Assembly (NCBI RefSeq): GCF_024204645.1 | Contig: NZ_CP100351.1 | Coordinates: forward strand, 434,001 to 498,000 | DNA length: 64,000 nucleotides | From: Desulfomicrobium sp. ZS1 | GTDB lineage: Bacteria; Desulfobacterota; Desulfovibrionia; Desulfovibrionales; Desulfomicrobiaceae | Direction: 5' to 3' | In this document: piece by piece, positions 33,611 through 43,256 of the stretch | Layout: every line of letters begins with the position of its first letter | Position numbering within the stretch: position 1 is the stretch's first letter | Notes under the pieces: model-generated | Database searches by the model: none | What the model was told of the DNA's origin: nothing | The model's input: only the letters and a program-made list of their open reading frames with translations | Translations under genes and position numbers: made by a program

Positions 33611-34725
33611 CCTTGCTGTTCTGGTTTTCCTTCGCTGCTCTTGCGTACGCGTTTGTCGGATATCCCGTCCTGGTTCGAGTCGCTGCGGCAGTGTGGGGCA
33701 AGAGAATTTTTCGTGACGAGAGCTCTGCCCCACGCATCAGCGTGCTCCTGTCCGTGTACAACGAAGAGCCGGTCATTCGGCAGAAGATAGAAAATTTCCT
33801 GGCGCTGGACTACCCGGAAGACCGCATCGAACTGATCGTTATTTCCGATGGGTGCACTGATCAGACAGAGGAGATTGTTCGCTCCTACGCAACAACTCGG
33901 GTGCGTCTTTTCATTCAAGAAGAGCGTGGTGGGAAAACCTTGGCCTTGAATCGGGGTGCTTCAGAAGCCACAGGCAAGATTCTCGTTTTTACGGACGCGA
34001 ACTCCATGTTTCGTCCGGAGAGCATTCGCAAACTCGTGGCTCCCTTTGCCGACGCCACGGTTGGATTGGTCAGTGGTCGTAGTATTTACGTGGATGCCGA
34101 AGGAAACGAAACATTGGGTGGCGTCTATCGACGCTATGAAGAATGGATCAAGGAAGGCGAGAGCAGACTTTTTTCCATTGTAGGAGCCGATGGGGCTATC
34201 TATGCCCTGCGCCGGGATGTTTTTGAGCCGCTTAAACCTGAATTTATCAATGATTTGCTACATCCGATTCAAGTGGTCTCAAAAGGCTTGAAGGCTGTGA
34301 GCGAGCCTTGGGCTGTCGTGGTTGAGGCCAGTGAAGATGATGGAGAGGCGGAATTCAAACGTCAGACCCGGATCATGGCTCAATCATGGCATGTGTGTTT
34401 GCGCCATTTAGGGGGAATAATTCGAGAAGAACAGTATGGTTATGCGTGGCAAGTGGTTTCTCATAAGATTTTACGATGGATTGCTCTGCCTATGCTCGGT
34501 GGTCTGGGTCTGAGTGCCTTCTTTGGACTTTTTAATTTTTTCCCCACACTTTCGTTTACAGGCCTCTTCGGTCTCATTGTTTTTTCTTGGATGGGAGCCA
34601 AAGGAAAAGGCGGTATTGCAAGAGTCGCTTGGGTGTTTGTTATTTTGCATTGGGCTGCGTTAGTTGGACTGTATAAATTTATTGTTGGAGAGAATTTTGT
34701 AATATGGGAACCAAGAATAAACTAA
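33607..34725 (+). CDS. Glycosyltransferase family 2, membrane-bound
   Basis: This 372-aa protein has one N-terminal membrane helix, a GT2 domain and three C-terminal helices. The GT2 core shows ISVLLSVYNEEPVIR, LIVISDGCTDQTEEI and FTDANSMFR (the DxD-like metal site). GADGAIYALRRD and NDLLHPIQVV follow at the acceptor side. The layout resembles processive synthases, but no clear QxxRW motif is seen. It should add sugars to the EPS at the inner membrane. Codon use becomes more AT-rich toward its 3' end, at the border of the variable region. Confidence 0.85.
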   Translation: MTLLFWFSFAALAYAFVGYPVLVRVAAAVWGKRIFRDESSAPRISVLLSVYNEEPVIRQKIENFLALDYPEDRIELIVISDGCTDQTEEIVRSYATTRVRLFIQEERGGKTLALNRGASEATGKILVFTDANSMFRPESIRKLVAPFADATVGLVSGRSIYVDAEGNETLGGVYRRYEEWIKEGESRLFSIVGADGAIYALRRDVFEPLKPEFINDLLHPIQVVSKGLKAVSEPWAVVVEASEDDGEAEFKRQTRIMAQSWHVCLRHLGGIIREEQYGYAWQVVSHKILRWIALPMLGGLGLSAFFGLFNFFPTLSFTGLFGLIVFSWMGAKGKGGIARVAWVFVILHWAALVGLYKFIVGENFVIWEPRIN

Positions 34726-34776
34726 ATATTTTAGTGGTTATTAACTATATGTAATATAATATATTTATTAAAATAT

Positions 34777-35361
34777 ATGAACTCAAAAAAAAGTCGAATA
34801 CAAATCTTATATTATTTGAAAGAGTTTTACAGGATAATTCGATGGAGTTCTCGTGCAACATCGCTTTTGCATGTTCTTGCGATGTGGGCACCATTCAACT
34901 CTTGGCGTGTTTTTTTTCATAAATTACGTGGAACGAAAATTGGGGAAAAAGTATATATTTGCCAGGGTGCATTTTTAGAAGAGTCGAGGCCATGGTTGAT
35001 AAACATTAAAGATGGTGCTCGGATTGGGGTTGGAGTAATAATTGTCAGTCATGATGCTGTATATGCAGCGTATTTAGAAGGTATGCCAAATAAATACTCA
35101 AAAGTGATTATTGATAAAAAAGCGACAATTTGTACGGGGGCGATCATATTGCCTGGTGTCCACGTTGGTGAAGAGGCGGTGGTTGCTCCAGGTGCAGTTG
35201 TGCATCGTGATGTTCCTCCCAGAATTATTGTGGCTGGAATTCCTGCGAAGCAAATCTTACTGCTAGATGATGCGCTTGTGAAGCTTGCGCCGAAAAAGCA
35301 ATATTGGATAGAAATGGAGGAGAAAACTCGATATCCTTGGAAGTGTGATGATGAGTCTTAA
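34777..35361 (+). CDS. Left-handed beta-helix acetyltransferase
   Basis: This 194-aa protein carries hexapeptide repeats (IGEKVYICQGAFLEES, ICTGAIILPGVHVGEEAVVAPGAVV) and the ending VAGIPAKQI typical of sugar O-acetyltransferases of the LbH fold. It should acetylate a sugar of the EPS. The histidine in VSHDA may be catalytic. The gene is strongly AT-rich compared with the core operon, pointing to horizontal origin. The ribosome site is weak. The stop lies 11 bases inside the next gene. Confidence 0.82.
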   Translation: MNSKKSRIQILYYLKEFYRIIRWSSRATSLLHVLAMWAPFNSWRVFFHKLRGTKIGEKVYICQGAFLEESRPWLINIKDGARIGVGVIIVSHDAVYAAYLEGMPNKYSKVIIDKKATICTGAIILPGVHVGEEAVVAPGAVVHRDVPPRIIVAGIPAKQILLLDDALVKLAPKKQYWIEMEEKTRYPWKCDDES

Positions 35362-36415
35362 AGTTATAATTTGTGAAGAACGCGATCATCAAAAATGGGA
35401 TGAATATGTAGGTGATCATGCGCATGGTCATTTTATGCAATCTTGGGCGTGGGGTGTTTTTAAGGAGCAGCAAGGTTGGCATCCGATGCGTTTTTTTGCT
35501 CTGCGCGATGGTGCACCATGTGGAGCAATGCAGGTTCTTGCTCGTCGTGTGCTTGGTAAGAAATGTCTCTTGTACGCTCCACGCGGGCCAGTTTTAGATA
35601 TGAATGATTTAGAAACTATGGATTCTTTGCTTTATGCTGTTAAGAAGTATTATCCGAACGGGATAACTTTACGAATGGATCCATATGTCAGGGAAGGTGA
35701 AATTGGGACTGATTTCTCTCATTGTCTTCATAAATTGCCTGAAGAATGGTCATTTTGGAATTGTCCTAAGTACGTTTTATGGCTTGATACATCCAGTGGG
35801 TCTGCTCAAGTATTTGATTCTTTTGGTACTAAGCAAAGGAATCAAATTAACTACCCAACAAAACGTGGAGTTGCATTCGTGAAAGGCGGTGTGGATGATG
35901 TTGATGATTTTTATAGATTGATGGTTTCCATGTCGAAGCAAAAAAAAATTGCATGTCACGCAAAAACTTTTTTTCAAAATCTTTTTACAGTATTCTGTAA
36001 TAATAAAATGGCAGATATTTCGTTTGCTGAAATTGGTAGCAAGCGTATTGCTTGTGGTATGAGCTTACAATTCGGCAATAAATCATGGTTAATGTATGCT
36101 GCAACTGACGAAAATGGTTATAATTTTCGAGCAAGTCGGGCAGTACAGTGGGAAATGATAAAGTCAGCTTCAGATAATGGATGTAAAATGTATGATTTTA
36201 GAGGGACGGCTACAGGTCGCACTCCGAGCTCAAACGATCCTGGTTATGGTGTTTATGAATTTAAAAAAAAATTTGGACCGGAATTTGTAGTTCTTGATGG
36301 ATATTATGATTATGTTTTGCGTCCATTTTTATATAAGTTTTTTCGTTTTGCAGAAGTTTTTGCTTTGCCAATAGTTTATAGTGCGTATAAAAAAATTCAT
36401 TCTTTTGTTAAATGA
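35351..36415 (+). CDS. FemAB-like peptidyl/aminoacyl transferase
   Basis: This protein of about 354 residues belongs to the FemAB group: FMQSWAWGVFKEQQGWHP near the start, KQRNQINYPTKRGVAF in the middle and YDFRGTATGRTPSSNDPGYGVYEFKKKFGPEF near the end. It is a second FemAB in the locus but not close to the one at 31350. A role in adding an amino acid to the polysaccharide or lipid-linked unit is likely. The ATG at 35351 is chosen because GGAAG lies 7 bases upstream; ATG at 35348 and GTG at 35345 are also in frame. AT-rich codon use. Confidence 0.8.
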   Translation: MSLKVIICEERDHQKWDEYVGDHAHGHFMQSWAWGVFKEQQGWHPMRFFALRDGAPCGAMQVLARRVLGKKCLLYAPRGPVLDMNDLETMDSLLYAVKKYYPNGITLRMDPYVREGEIGTDFSHCLHKLPEEWSFWNCPKYVLWLDTSSGSAQVFDSFGTKQRNQINYPTKRGVAFVKGGVDDVDDFYRLMVSMSKQKKIACHAKTFFQNLFTVFCNNKMADISFAEIGSKRIACGMSLQFGNKSWLMYAATDENGYNFRASRAVQWEMIKSASDNGCKMYDFRGTATGRTPSSNDPGYGVYEFKKKFGPEFVVLDGYYDYVLRPFLYKFFRFAEVFALPIVYSAYKKIHSFVK

Positions 36416-36660
36416 TAGTTTTTTGAGTAAGATTTTATCTTTCATAGTATAAATATACAAAAGTGTATTGAGTTAATGTGTATAATATTTAATTTTTAGT
36501 AAAATTTGTATGATTAATATGGCGACTTTATTCACAATCGTAATAAAGAAATTCTGTCCGCGTGCTTAGTGACTAAATTGAGCAAATTGTATTGAAATTT
36601 TATTTAAAAGTTTTGAATAAATTATAATAATTTATTTTTAATATTTTTTTGATATTTAAA

Positions 36661-38019
36661 ATGAGAAATATTTTGATAAATAAAAAAATTCTTTTTATCG
36701 CATATCATTTCCCTCCTGACGCTGCAGTTGGTGCATTGCGTATTCAAAAATTTGTTAAATATTTGCCAGATTGTGGATGGACACCATTTGTTTTAACAGT
36801 TCATGAAAAATATTATCCTATCAAAGAAACTAATCGAATAAATGATCTGAGAAGTACGATCGTCGAGCGTACTGCTTTTTGGAGAACTCCATTTCAATTT
36901 TTGCTCGATTTGCGTGATAAGTTTCGTTTCCGAAAAACTGCAGGTGGGCCGCTGACTATGTGCATAACTAAGTCTTTAGACGGGACGAATGCAATCCAAA
37001 AAATGTCCCCTGTGAAGCGTTTATTGGTTTCTTTGAACTGGTTTCCGGATGATAAGCTTTATTGGTTTGTTCCTGCAGTGTGCAAGGGATACCGCTTAAT
37101 CAAAAAGAATGATATTAAATTGCTGCTTGTTTCTGCGCCACCGCATAGCTCTATTATTCTTGCGTATTGTCTTTCCGTATTAACCGATACAAAGTTGATT
37201 ATTGATTTTAGAGATCCATGGGTGCTGAATTCAGACAGTAGTATATGTTGGTTTATGCCTAATTTTTTGAAAGTTATTAGCAAAAAAATTCATGACAGCA
37301 TAGTAAAAAGATCTGTTAAGATAATAACGACTAACAATACGTTTAAAGAGATTTACATTAAAGATAATCCTTACTTGCCAGATAATTTTGTTCATGTTGT
37401 TCAGAATGGTTTTGATTCTTCTGATTTTCCTTTGTGCAAAGCAAGAAGGCAGACTAATAAGTATATTATTTCTTATTTTGTTTCATACTACAGAACTAAG
37501 ATGCCATCTGAATTTCTTGCAGCTTTCTCTTTATTTTTAGTAAACAATGGTCTTAATAAGAATGATTTTTTAGTGCAATTTGTTGGTGTTTGTTGCGAAG
37601 ATTGGCTTTCTCCTGTTGAAAAAGTAGTGAAAGATAGTCAACTAGAGAATATAGTTGATGTTGTTGGAAGAGTTTCTTATAAAGAATCTTTGAGTTTGAT
37701 GTGTAAGTCAGACTTGCTTGTTCTTCCTGCGCAGAATTCTCAATGTCAAATTCCAGCAAAAGCCTATGAATATCTAGGTACTGGTCGACCAATACTCGCT
37801 ATTGCAGAAATTTTAACTGCAACTAGAGTTCTTATAGAGACGGCACATGCCGGGATTTGCGTTGACCCTAGTGATTGCGACGGCATCCGCGAAGCGCTGA
37901 AATGTTTTTATGATGATTATTTAAACGGGCTTTGCAGATATGCTTACGACCCTTCGGTATACGAGCGGCGCTATCAAACCACCGTTCTTTCGACTATACT
38001 GGAGCAGATCAATGTATAG
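36661..38019 (+). CDS. Glycosyltransferase, GT4-like
   Basis: This 452-aa protein has the GT-B fold of GT4 enzymes. The N-terminal KILFIAYHFPPDAAVGALRIQKFVKYLPDCGW binds the acceptor. The C-terminal SLMCKSDLLVLPAQNSQCQIPAKAYEYLGTGRPILA is a variant of the nucleotide-sugar site in which the usual E-x7-E is altered. It should add one sugar to the repeat unit. The frame extends to a TTG at 36649, but the ATG at 36661 is preferred. The upstream 245 bases are very AT-rich (36416-36660) without a visible gene, and the gene itself is AT-rich. Confidence 0.8.
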   Translation: MRNILINKKILFIAYHFPPDAAVGALRIQKFVKYLPDCGWTPFVLTVHEKYYPIKETNRINDLRSTIVERTAFWRTPFQFLLDLRDKFRFRKTAGGPLTMCITKSLDGTNAIQKMSPVKRLLVSLNWFPDDKLYWFVPAVCKGYRLIKKNDIKLLLVSAPPHSSIILAYCLSVLTDTKLIIDFRDPWVLNSDSSICWFMPNFLKVISKKIHDSIVKRSVKIITTNNTFKEIYIKDNPYLPDNFVHVVQNGFDSSDFPLCKARRQTNKYIISYFVSYYRTKMPSEFLAAFSLFLVNNGLNKNDFLVQFVGVCCEDWLSPVEKVVKDSQLENIVDVVGRVSYKESLSLMCKSDLLVLPAQNSQCQIPAKAYEYLGTGRPILAIAEILTATRVLIETAHAGICVDPSDCDGIREALKCFYDDYLNGLCRYAYDPSVYERRYQTTVLSTILEQINV

Positions 38020-39409
38020 GTTTCAAGCGTCTTCCAACACGCCGCAGGTATACGCATTTGCCCCCCCTCCCTCGTCAGGGTTAGAGATTCGCATGTCTGT
38101 CTTAGCCGCCGGTTTGCTTATTTTGGTGTCCATCGGTCGGGTGCAGGAATTGTTTCCTGCTCTGATCCCTTTGCGATTGGGGTTCATTGCCTTGGTTCTG
38201 AACCTCTTGGTCATGCTGGCTACGCTCGATGTTCGGGATTTGGGCTTCAAAATGCGGATTCTTCCTCTACCCAAGTTGGTGCTAGCCATCCTGGGCTTAG
38301 CCGTGATCACTGTGCCTTTCAGCGTCTGGCCGGGAAATAGTTTGCAGTTCATAATGGACTCTTTAGCCAGAAGTGTTTTTGCCTTTTTCGTATTTCTTCA
38401 CGTCATGAAAGAAGAACGAGCCATAAAGGGGTTAGTCTGGGCGGGGCTGCTTTCCGCATTTTTGCTCGGATTTACGGGGTTGTTTGGTTATGCTGGCGGA
38501 CGCTTGCAAGTCTCAGCTACCTATGATCCCAACGATCTTGCATACATCATGAACTGCTTTATACCCTTCGCCTACTTTCTCTCCAAAACCGGGGGCAAGT
38601 TGAACAAGGTTTTCTGTTATGTACTGTTGGGCCTCATGGTAGTCACGGTGATCAGTACTGCCTCCCGCGGCGGTTTTGTCGGTCTAGTATCTGTATTTAC
38701 AATCATTCTGTTCAAGGAAAAGCAGCATAAACTAAAGATCCTTGTCCTTTCTGCATTTGTTGGGCTTATCGCCATGAGTTTCGCCGGTCCGGAGTATTGG
38801 CAAAGAATGGGTACAATTTTCGATCAGAACGATTACAACTACGAGGCCGGGACGGGTCGCATCGAACTATGGAAGCGCGGAATCGGTATGATGATTGACA
38901 ATCCGATTATAGGCGTGGGCATAGGCCAATACCGCGTGGCCGAAGGCCTCCAGCACCTGGGTGAAAGCGGATGGAAATGGAGCACTGCGCATAATTCCTA
39001 CCTACAGATTGGCGTGGATTTAGCCTTGCCAGGTTTGATCGCCTATTTGCTTATGATCGTCAAAAGCGTTGCTGTGGCGCGAAAGCTCCAGGCTTCACCC
39101 GGTCCGTTTGACTCGACTCCGTTTCTGGCTGCCACGACACGTGGGTTAGAAGTCGGTTTTTATGGGTATTGTGTCTGCTCTATCTTTCTGTCCCAAGCGT
39201 ATTCCCCTGTATTGTTCTATTTCCTGGCCCTAGTGACGGCCTTGTACTCAGTTTCACTCAAAATGCAGGGGTCTGAAGCCCAGGAGAAAGTTGTCGTCAA
39301 GAGCAGTCCCCATGCTTGTATGCGGAGGCCTGATGCCCAAAGTTATGTAAAAAACTCGACTTTCGGGGTTGTTAGTAAAGTCGCTGAAACAGAAATCTAT
39401 CGAGAATAA
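38012..39409 (+). CDS. O-antigen ligase/polymerase-like membrane protein, 3' end altered by IS
   Basis: This 465-aa protein has about ten membrane helices and the Wzy_C/WaaL loop region (TGRIELWKRGIGMMIDNPIIGVGIGQYRV ... HNSYLQIGVDLALPGLIAYL). It should polymerise or ligate the EPS repeat units in the periplasm. The start at 38012 lies 8 bases before the end of the previous gene. The last 18 codons lie inside the left end of the IS element (from 39354). Removing the IS with one AAAAA repeat restores a shorter natural end, KKVKVRAWP, overlapping the next start. Both ends are cytoplasmic-like tails, so the protein is probably still active. Confidence 0.82.
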   Translation: MYRFQASSNTPQVYAFAPPPSSGLEIRMSVLAAGLLILVSIGRVQELFPALIPLRLGFIALVLNLLVMLATLDVRDLGFKMRILPLPKLVLAILGLAVITVPFSVWPGNSLQFIMDSLARSVFAFFVFLHVMKEERAIKGLVWAGLLSAFLLGFTGLFGYAGGRLQVSATYDPNDLAYIMNCFIPFAYFLSKTGGKLNKVFCYVLLGLMVVTVISTASRGGFVGLVSVFTIILFKEKQHKLKILVLSAFVGLIAMSFAGPEYWQRMGTIFDQNDYNYEAGTGRIELWKRGIGMMIDNPIIGVGIGQYRVAEGLQHLGESGWKWSTAHNSYLQIGVDLALPGLIAYLLMIVKSVAVARKLQASPGPFDSTPFLAATTRGLEVGFYGYCVCSIFLSQAYSPVLFYFLALVTALYSVSLKMQGSEAQEKVVVKSSPHACMRRPDAQSYVKNSTFGVVSKVAETEIYRE

Positions 39410-40900
39410 TTGGATATTTTGATTGAGGGGATCCTCCTTCTGTAGTAGTTCTTTTGTTACCACACAACAGAACACAAAAAAAGGAATCCCCGCATGCAAA
39501 CTACAAATAATGCCATCGATTTGCAACTCATTAAAAACGAATGTGAGAGCAGAATCGATTCGTTTTTCAGTCAGTTCGGAATTGCGACCATTGCGCGAAA
39601 TTCAAGTATCAAGAAAGCAAGAGGATATTCTGCTTTGACTATTCTTCTGAACATTTTTGTTCTTCCGTTCATCGGAAAGAATATCTATCGAAGCATCGTC
39701 ATCAATCCTAAAAGTGATGTCGGAAAAGATGCCATCTATGAGTTTATGCGCTCAAGCAATTTCGGTTGGAGAAGATTCTTGCTCAAACTGGCCTTTGGCG
39801 TTCATGAATTCATAGACGGGTTGACCAGCAAAGATCGCGAATCCGTGCTTATTCTTGATGATTCCACCATTGAGCGTCCCAGATCGAAGAAGGTTGAACT
39901 GTTGGCGAAGGTTCACGACCATACGACCGGGCGATTCCTCAAAGGCTTCAAGTTGCTCACGCTGGCCTGGTCCGATGGATCAACCCTTTTACCTCTGGAC
40001 TTTGCGCTGCGCTCTTCTGCGAACAAAAAGCAACGATACCAAGAAGTTTCCAAAGACCTTGATAAAAGATCATGCGGTGCGCGGCGGCGTCAGGAGGCTG
40101 TGACCAAATCGACAGAACTGGTTGAACCCATGATTGTGCGTGCGCTGAAGGCCGGCATCAAGGCCAAGTACCTCCTCATGGACAGTTGGTTCGCCATGCC
40201 CACCCTGATCTCCGACGTGTGCAAGCACATCCCCGTCATCTGCATGGTCAAACGCACGCCAAAGATCCACTACATCTTCGAAAGACAGAAGATGGACGTG
40301 ACGCAGATTTACAGCCAGATCCGCAAACGTCGAGGCAGAGCCAAGATCCTTGCCAATGCCCAAGTCGAGTTCAAGGATGGCCTCAAAGCCAAGCTCGTCT
40401 TCGTACGCAACAAGCACAAGAGAGACTGGCTGGCCTTGCTTACCACGAACGTCACCCTTGCCGATGAAGACGTAGTCCGCATTTACGGCAAGCGCTGGGA
40501 CATCGAGGTATTCTTCCGCACGGCCAAGCAGCATCTGGAACTGGAGAAAGGCTGCCAAAGCCGGGACTTCGATGCCCTCATCGCCCACACGACCATCGTG
40601 ATGACCAGATACATCTTTCTCAGCATCGAAAAACGCAGGACGGAAGATCCAAGAACCCTCGGCCTGCTGTTTCATCGTTGCTGTGAGGAGGCCGAGGACT
40701 GCAATCTCGTCAAGGCACTGTGCCAAATCCTAGGCATCACCTTGGAAAACCTAAAGAAACTTGGCGAAGCTCAGAGCCAGGCAGAGCGCATACTGCTTAA
40801 GGCTTTTCAAGAAGGAATGCGTAGTTTGGGGCACAATTTCGATTATATTTTCAATGAACAAAGGTTGTTAGCTGCTAATGGCTAACCCCGAAAGTCGAGT
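39354..40900 (+). mobile_element. IS4-superfamily insertion sequence, intact
   Basis: The element is 1547 bp long. It is bounded by the 17-bp inverted repeats ACTCGACTTTCGGGGTT (39354-39370) and its exact complement at 40884-40900. AAAAA flanks both ends (39349-39353 and 40901-40905) and is the likely 5-bp target repeat, though the A-run on the right is six long. It holds one full-length transposase gene. It sits exactly between the ligase and the following glycosyltransferase gene and clips only the ligase tail. Confidence 0.88.
39494..40885 (+). CDS. IS4-family DDE transposase
   Basis: This 463-aa transposase has the RNase-H-like DDE layout: LILDDSTIER (first Asp), YLLMDSWF (second Asp) and YGKRWDIEVFFRTAKQHL. 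The last carries the Y-(2)-R-(3)-E-(6)-K signature of the IS4 superfamily. The ATG follows AAGGA. The stop lies inside the right inverted repeat. No frameshift is seen, so the element could be mobile. The exact IS subgroup cannot be given without a search. Confidence 0.9.
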   Translation: MQTTNNAIDLQLIKNECESRIDSFFSQFGIATIARNSSIKKARGYSALTILLNIFVLPFIGKNIYRSIVINPKSDVGKDAIYEFMRSSNFGWRRFLLKLAFGVHEFIDGLTSKDRESVLILDDSTIERPRSKKVELLAKVHDHTTGRFLKGFKLLTLAWSDGSTLLPLDFALRSSANKKQRYQEVSKDLDKRSCGARRRQEAVTKSTELVEPMIVRALKAGIKAKYLLMDSWFAMPTLISDVCKHIPVICMVKRTPKIHYIFERQKMDVTQIYSQIRKRRGRAKILANAQVEFKDGLKAKLVFVRNKHKRDWLALLTTNVTLADEDVVRIYGKRWDIEVFFRTAKQHLELEKGCQSRDFDALIAHTTIVMTRYIFLSIEKRRTEDPRTLGLLFHRCCEEAEDCNLVKALCQILGITLENLKKLGEAQSQAERILLKAFQEGMRSLGHNFDYIFNEQRLLAANG

Positions 40901-40921
40901 AAAAAAGGTGAAGGTGAGGGC

Positions 40922-42100
40922 ATGGCCGTAGTTTTGAGTGGCAGGGATTTTGTCGTCTTTTCCGACGACTGGGGGCGTCATCCTTTCAGTTGTCAGCATA
41001 TCATGCAGCATTTTCTGCCTCAGAACAGGATACTCTGGGTCAACACCATCGGCATGCGGTTGCCGCGTCTGACAACGTACGACGTGAAGAGAGCCGTTGA
41101 AAAGATCGTTTCCTGGACTGTGCCAGCATCGGGCAGTGAGCAGACCTTGCCGGACGGCTTGCGGGTGATTGCGCCCGTGATGATTCCTTTCAGCACAGTT
41201 CCGGTGGTGCGGGCCTTTAACCGGTGGAGCGTGACTCGCTCGGTCCAAGCCGCCATGCGGGAATGGGGAATGCGCGATCCGGTGCTGCTGACAACGCAGC
41301 CCCTTGCCTCCGAATTTGTCGGAAGGCTCGGCGAGAGCGCCGTGGTCTACTATTGTGTAGACGATTTCGCCAACTGGCCGGACATGAACATTCCGGAGCT
41401 TGTGCAGACCATGGAAGAAAAACTGCTTGATCAGGCGGAGTTGGTTGTCGCGGTTTCGGATCTTTTGGTGCGAACACGCCCGGCGCGCAAAGGTAAAACG
41501 CGGCTTTTAACCCATGGCGTTGATCTGGAGCATTTTCGACGGGCGAGGACGGTTGCGGGTAGGGCGGCGGTCGATGGCCCCAGGACCTCTCCCGTGATCG
41601 GCTTTTTCGGCCTGCTCGACAACCGCATGGACTGGAATCTTGTTTTGCGTCTGGTTGAAAGGCATCCCGAGTGGACCTTTGTCTTCATCGGCAACGCTCA
41701 AGTTTCCCTCGGGGAATTGACTCGTTTTGGAAACTTCCGGCACGTTCCGGCGGTTCCCTATGAAGAGCTTCCGGGTCATGCCGCCGCCTTCGATGTGGCC
41801 ATTCTCCCCTATGTCGTTGACATGAGCACGGCGGGAATCAGCCCGCTCAAGCTGAAGGAATACTTGGCACTGGATATTCCGGTCGTAACCACCCCGCTGC
41901 CGGGAGTGATGGAGTTTAGGGAAATTTTGTACATGGCTGCGGGAACGGAGGAATTTGACGCGGCGATCATGGGTGCGCTGCAGACAGGTACGAAACAGCA
42001 TCAGTCAGATTGGATCGAACGCGAGGCGTGGGTGACAAAGGCCGAAATCCTCTCCAGATGGATCGATTCCCTCTTGCTTCAGAAAAGGGGCGTTGCATGA
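40922..42100 (+). CDS. Glycosyltransferase (GT4/TuaH-like)
   Basis: This 392-aa GT-B glycosyltransferase has FVVFSDDWGRHPFSCQHIMQHF at the N-terminus. VVYYCVDDFANWPD, VIGFFGLLDNRMDWNLVLRLVERHPEWTFVFIG and ISPLKLKEYLALDIPVVTT form the nucleotide-binding half. It resembles TuaH-type enzymes. It lies 21 bases downstream of the IS element; the ribosome site (GGTGAGG) is native sequence. Expression might now depend on readthrough from the IS. The stop overlaps the next start. Confidence 0.82.
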   Translation: MAVVLSGRDFVVFSDDWGRHPFSCQHIMQHFLPQNRILWVNTIGMRLPRLTTYDVKRAVEKIVSWTVPASGSEQTLPDGLRVIAPVMIPFSTVPVVRAFNRWSVTRSVQAAMREWGMRDPVLLTTQPLASEFVGRLGESAVVYYCVDDFANWPDMNIPELVQTMEEKLLDQAELVVAVSDLLVRTRPARKGKTRLLTHGVDLEHFRRARTVAGRAAVDGPRTSPVIGFFGLLDNRMDWNLVLRLVERHPEWTFVFIGNAQVSLGELTRFGNFRHVPAVPYEELPGHAAAFDVAILPYVVDMSTAGISPLKLKEYLALDIPVVTTPLPGVMEFREILYMAAGTEEFDAAIMGALQTGTKQHQSDWIEREAWVTKAEILSRWIDSLLLQKRGVA

Positions 42101-43227
42101 AACCCAGGGTTTTTATCGCGATGGCCTCAACTATATTAGGGGGGCCGGGTAAGGGCCTTGTGCAGTTTTTTAAGAACGGCGGGTTGGAATCTTGTTACCC
42201 TCTATGCATCACTTATGTGATAGGTCACAATGGTAGTAAAACTGATTTTACCCACGCCATTGAAAACGCGGGAGTCAGGGTCGTTCCTTTACGCCAGAAG
42301 CTCACTTTAGATCCGTGCTTGATCAGTCAATCCTTGCGGATCGTGCGCAGTGAGCGATGCAACCTGCTTCAGTCGCACGGGTACAAAAGCCATGTGCTGT
42401 GCGCGGCGCTGCATTGGCGCACGGGTCTCCCCTGGATAGCTTTCGTCCATGGTTGGACCTCTGAAAACATGAAGATGCGAATGTACCACTGCCTCGAAAA
42501 GACACTGGTGCATTTTGCCACGAGGGTAGTGGCAGTTTCAGATTCTATCAGTCGAAGGCTGGCTTTCGTGTCTGCGGATAAGATCCGGGTGATTCCCAAC
42601 GCTGTCGATCCCGCTGAGGTAAATATTGAAAATTCGGGGCGTAACGTGAGGGCTTCCCTCGACATACCTCCGCAGGCCCTTGTGGTGGGGGTGGTCGGAA
42701 GGTTCAGTCCGGAAAAAGGTCAGACGTATTTTTTACGGGCCCTGGCGTCGGTCCGTGAGCGTTTTCCACACCTGATTGGAATTCTGGTTGGTGATGGACA
42801 GGACCGACAAGCTCTTGAGGCGGAGGTTGCTTCCCTCGGGCTGTCTGGAGCCATTCATTTTGCTGGGCACGTCACGGATGTGGCGGAGTACTACCGTGCC
42901 ATGGATCTGGTGGTCATGCCTTCTCTGAGCGAGGGCATGCCTAACGTGGCCCTTGAGGCCATGCTTTTCGGAAAAGCACTGGTGGCAACGCGCGTGGGGG
43001 GTATTCCCGAAGTCGTCTTGGACGGGATTACAGGTCTTATTGTTGAGCCAAAGAATCCCTATCAGCTGGCTTTGGCCATGTGTTCACTCTTCGAAAACCG
43101 CGCTCTCCTTGAATCGCATGGCAGAGCCGGGCGCCAGCGTGTGTTGGTTGAGTTCAGCCCCGCCCTGCGCACCCGGAGGATTCTCGACCTGTACCAAGAG
43201 GTGCTCGCGGTTCGCTCTGCAATGTGA
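42097..43227 (+). CDS. Glycosyltransferase family 4
   Basis: This 376-aa GT4 enzyme has the usual C-terminal half: VVGVVGRFSPEKGQTYFLRAL, GDGQDRQALEAEVASLGL, FAGHVTDVAEYYRAMDLVVMPSLSEGMPNVALEAMLFGKALVATRVGGIPEVV. This includes the E-x7-E pair that binds the nucleotide sugar. It should add one sugar during repeat-unit assembly. The ATG at 42097 overlaps the previous stop (ATGA). Confidence 0.88.
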   Translation: MKPRVFIAMASTILGGPGKGLVQFFKNGGLESCYPLCITYVIGHNGSKTDFTHAIENAGVRVVPLRQKLTLDPCLISQSLRIVRSERCNLLQSHGYKSHVLCAALHWRTGLPWIAFVHGWTSENMKMRMYHCLEKTLVHFATRVVAVSDSISRRLAFVSADKIRVIPNAVDPAEVNIENSGRNVRASLDIPPQALVVGVVGRFSPEKGQTYFLRALASVRERFPHLIGILVGDGQDRQALEAEVASLGLSGAIHFAGHVTDVAEYYRAMDLVVMPSLSEGMPNVALEAMLFGKALVATRVGGIPEVVLDGITGLIVEPKNPYQLALAMCSLFENRALLESHGRAGRQRVLVEFSPALRTRRILDLYQEVLAVRSAM

Positions 43228-43256
43228 ACGCAAGCATGAAGTAAGGAGATAAAGGA

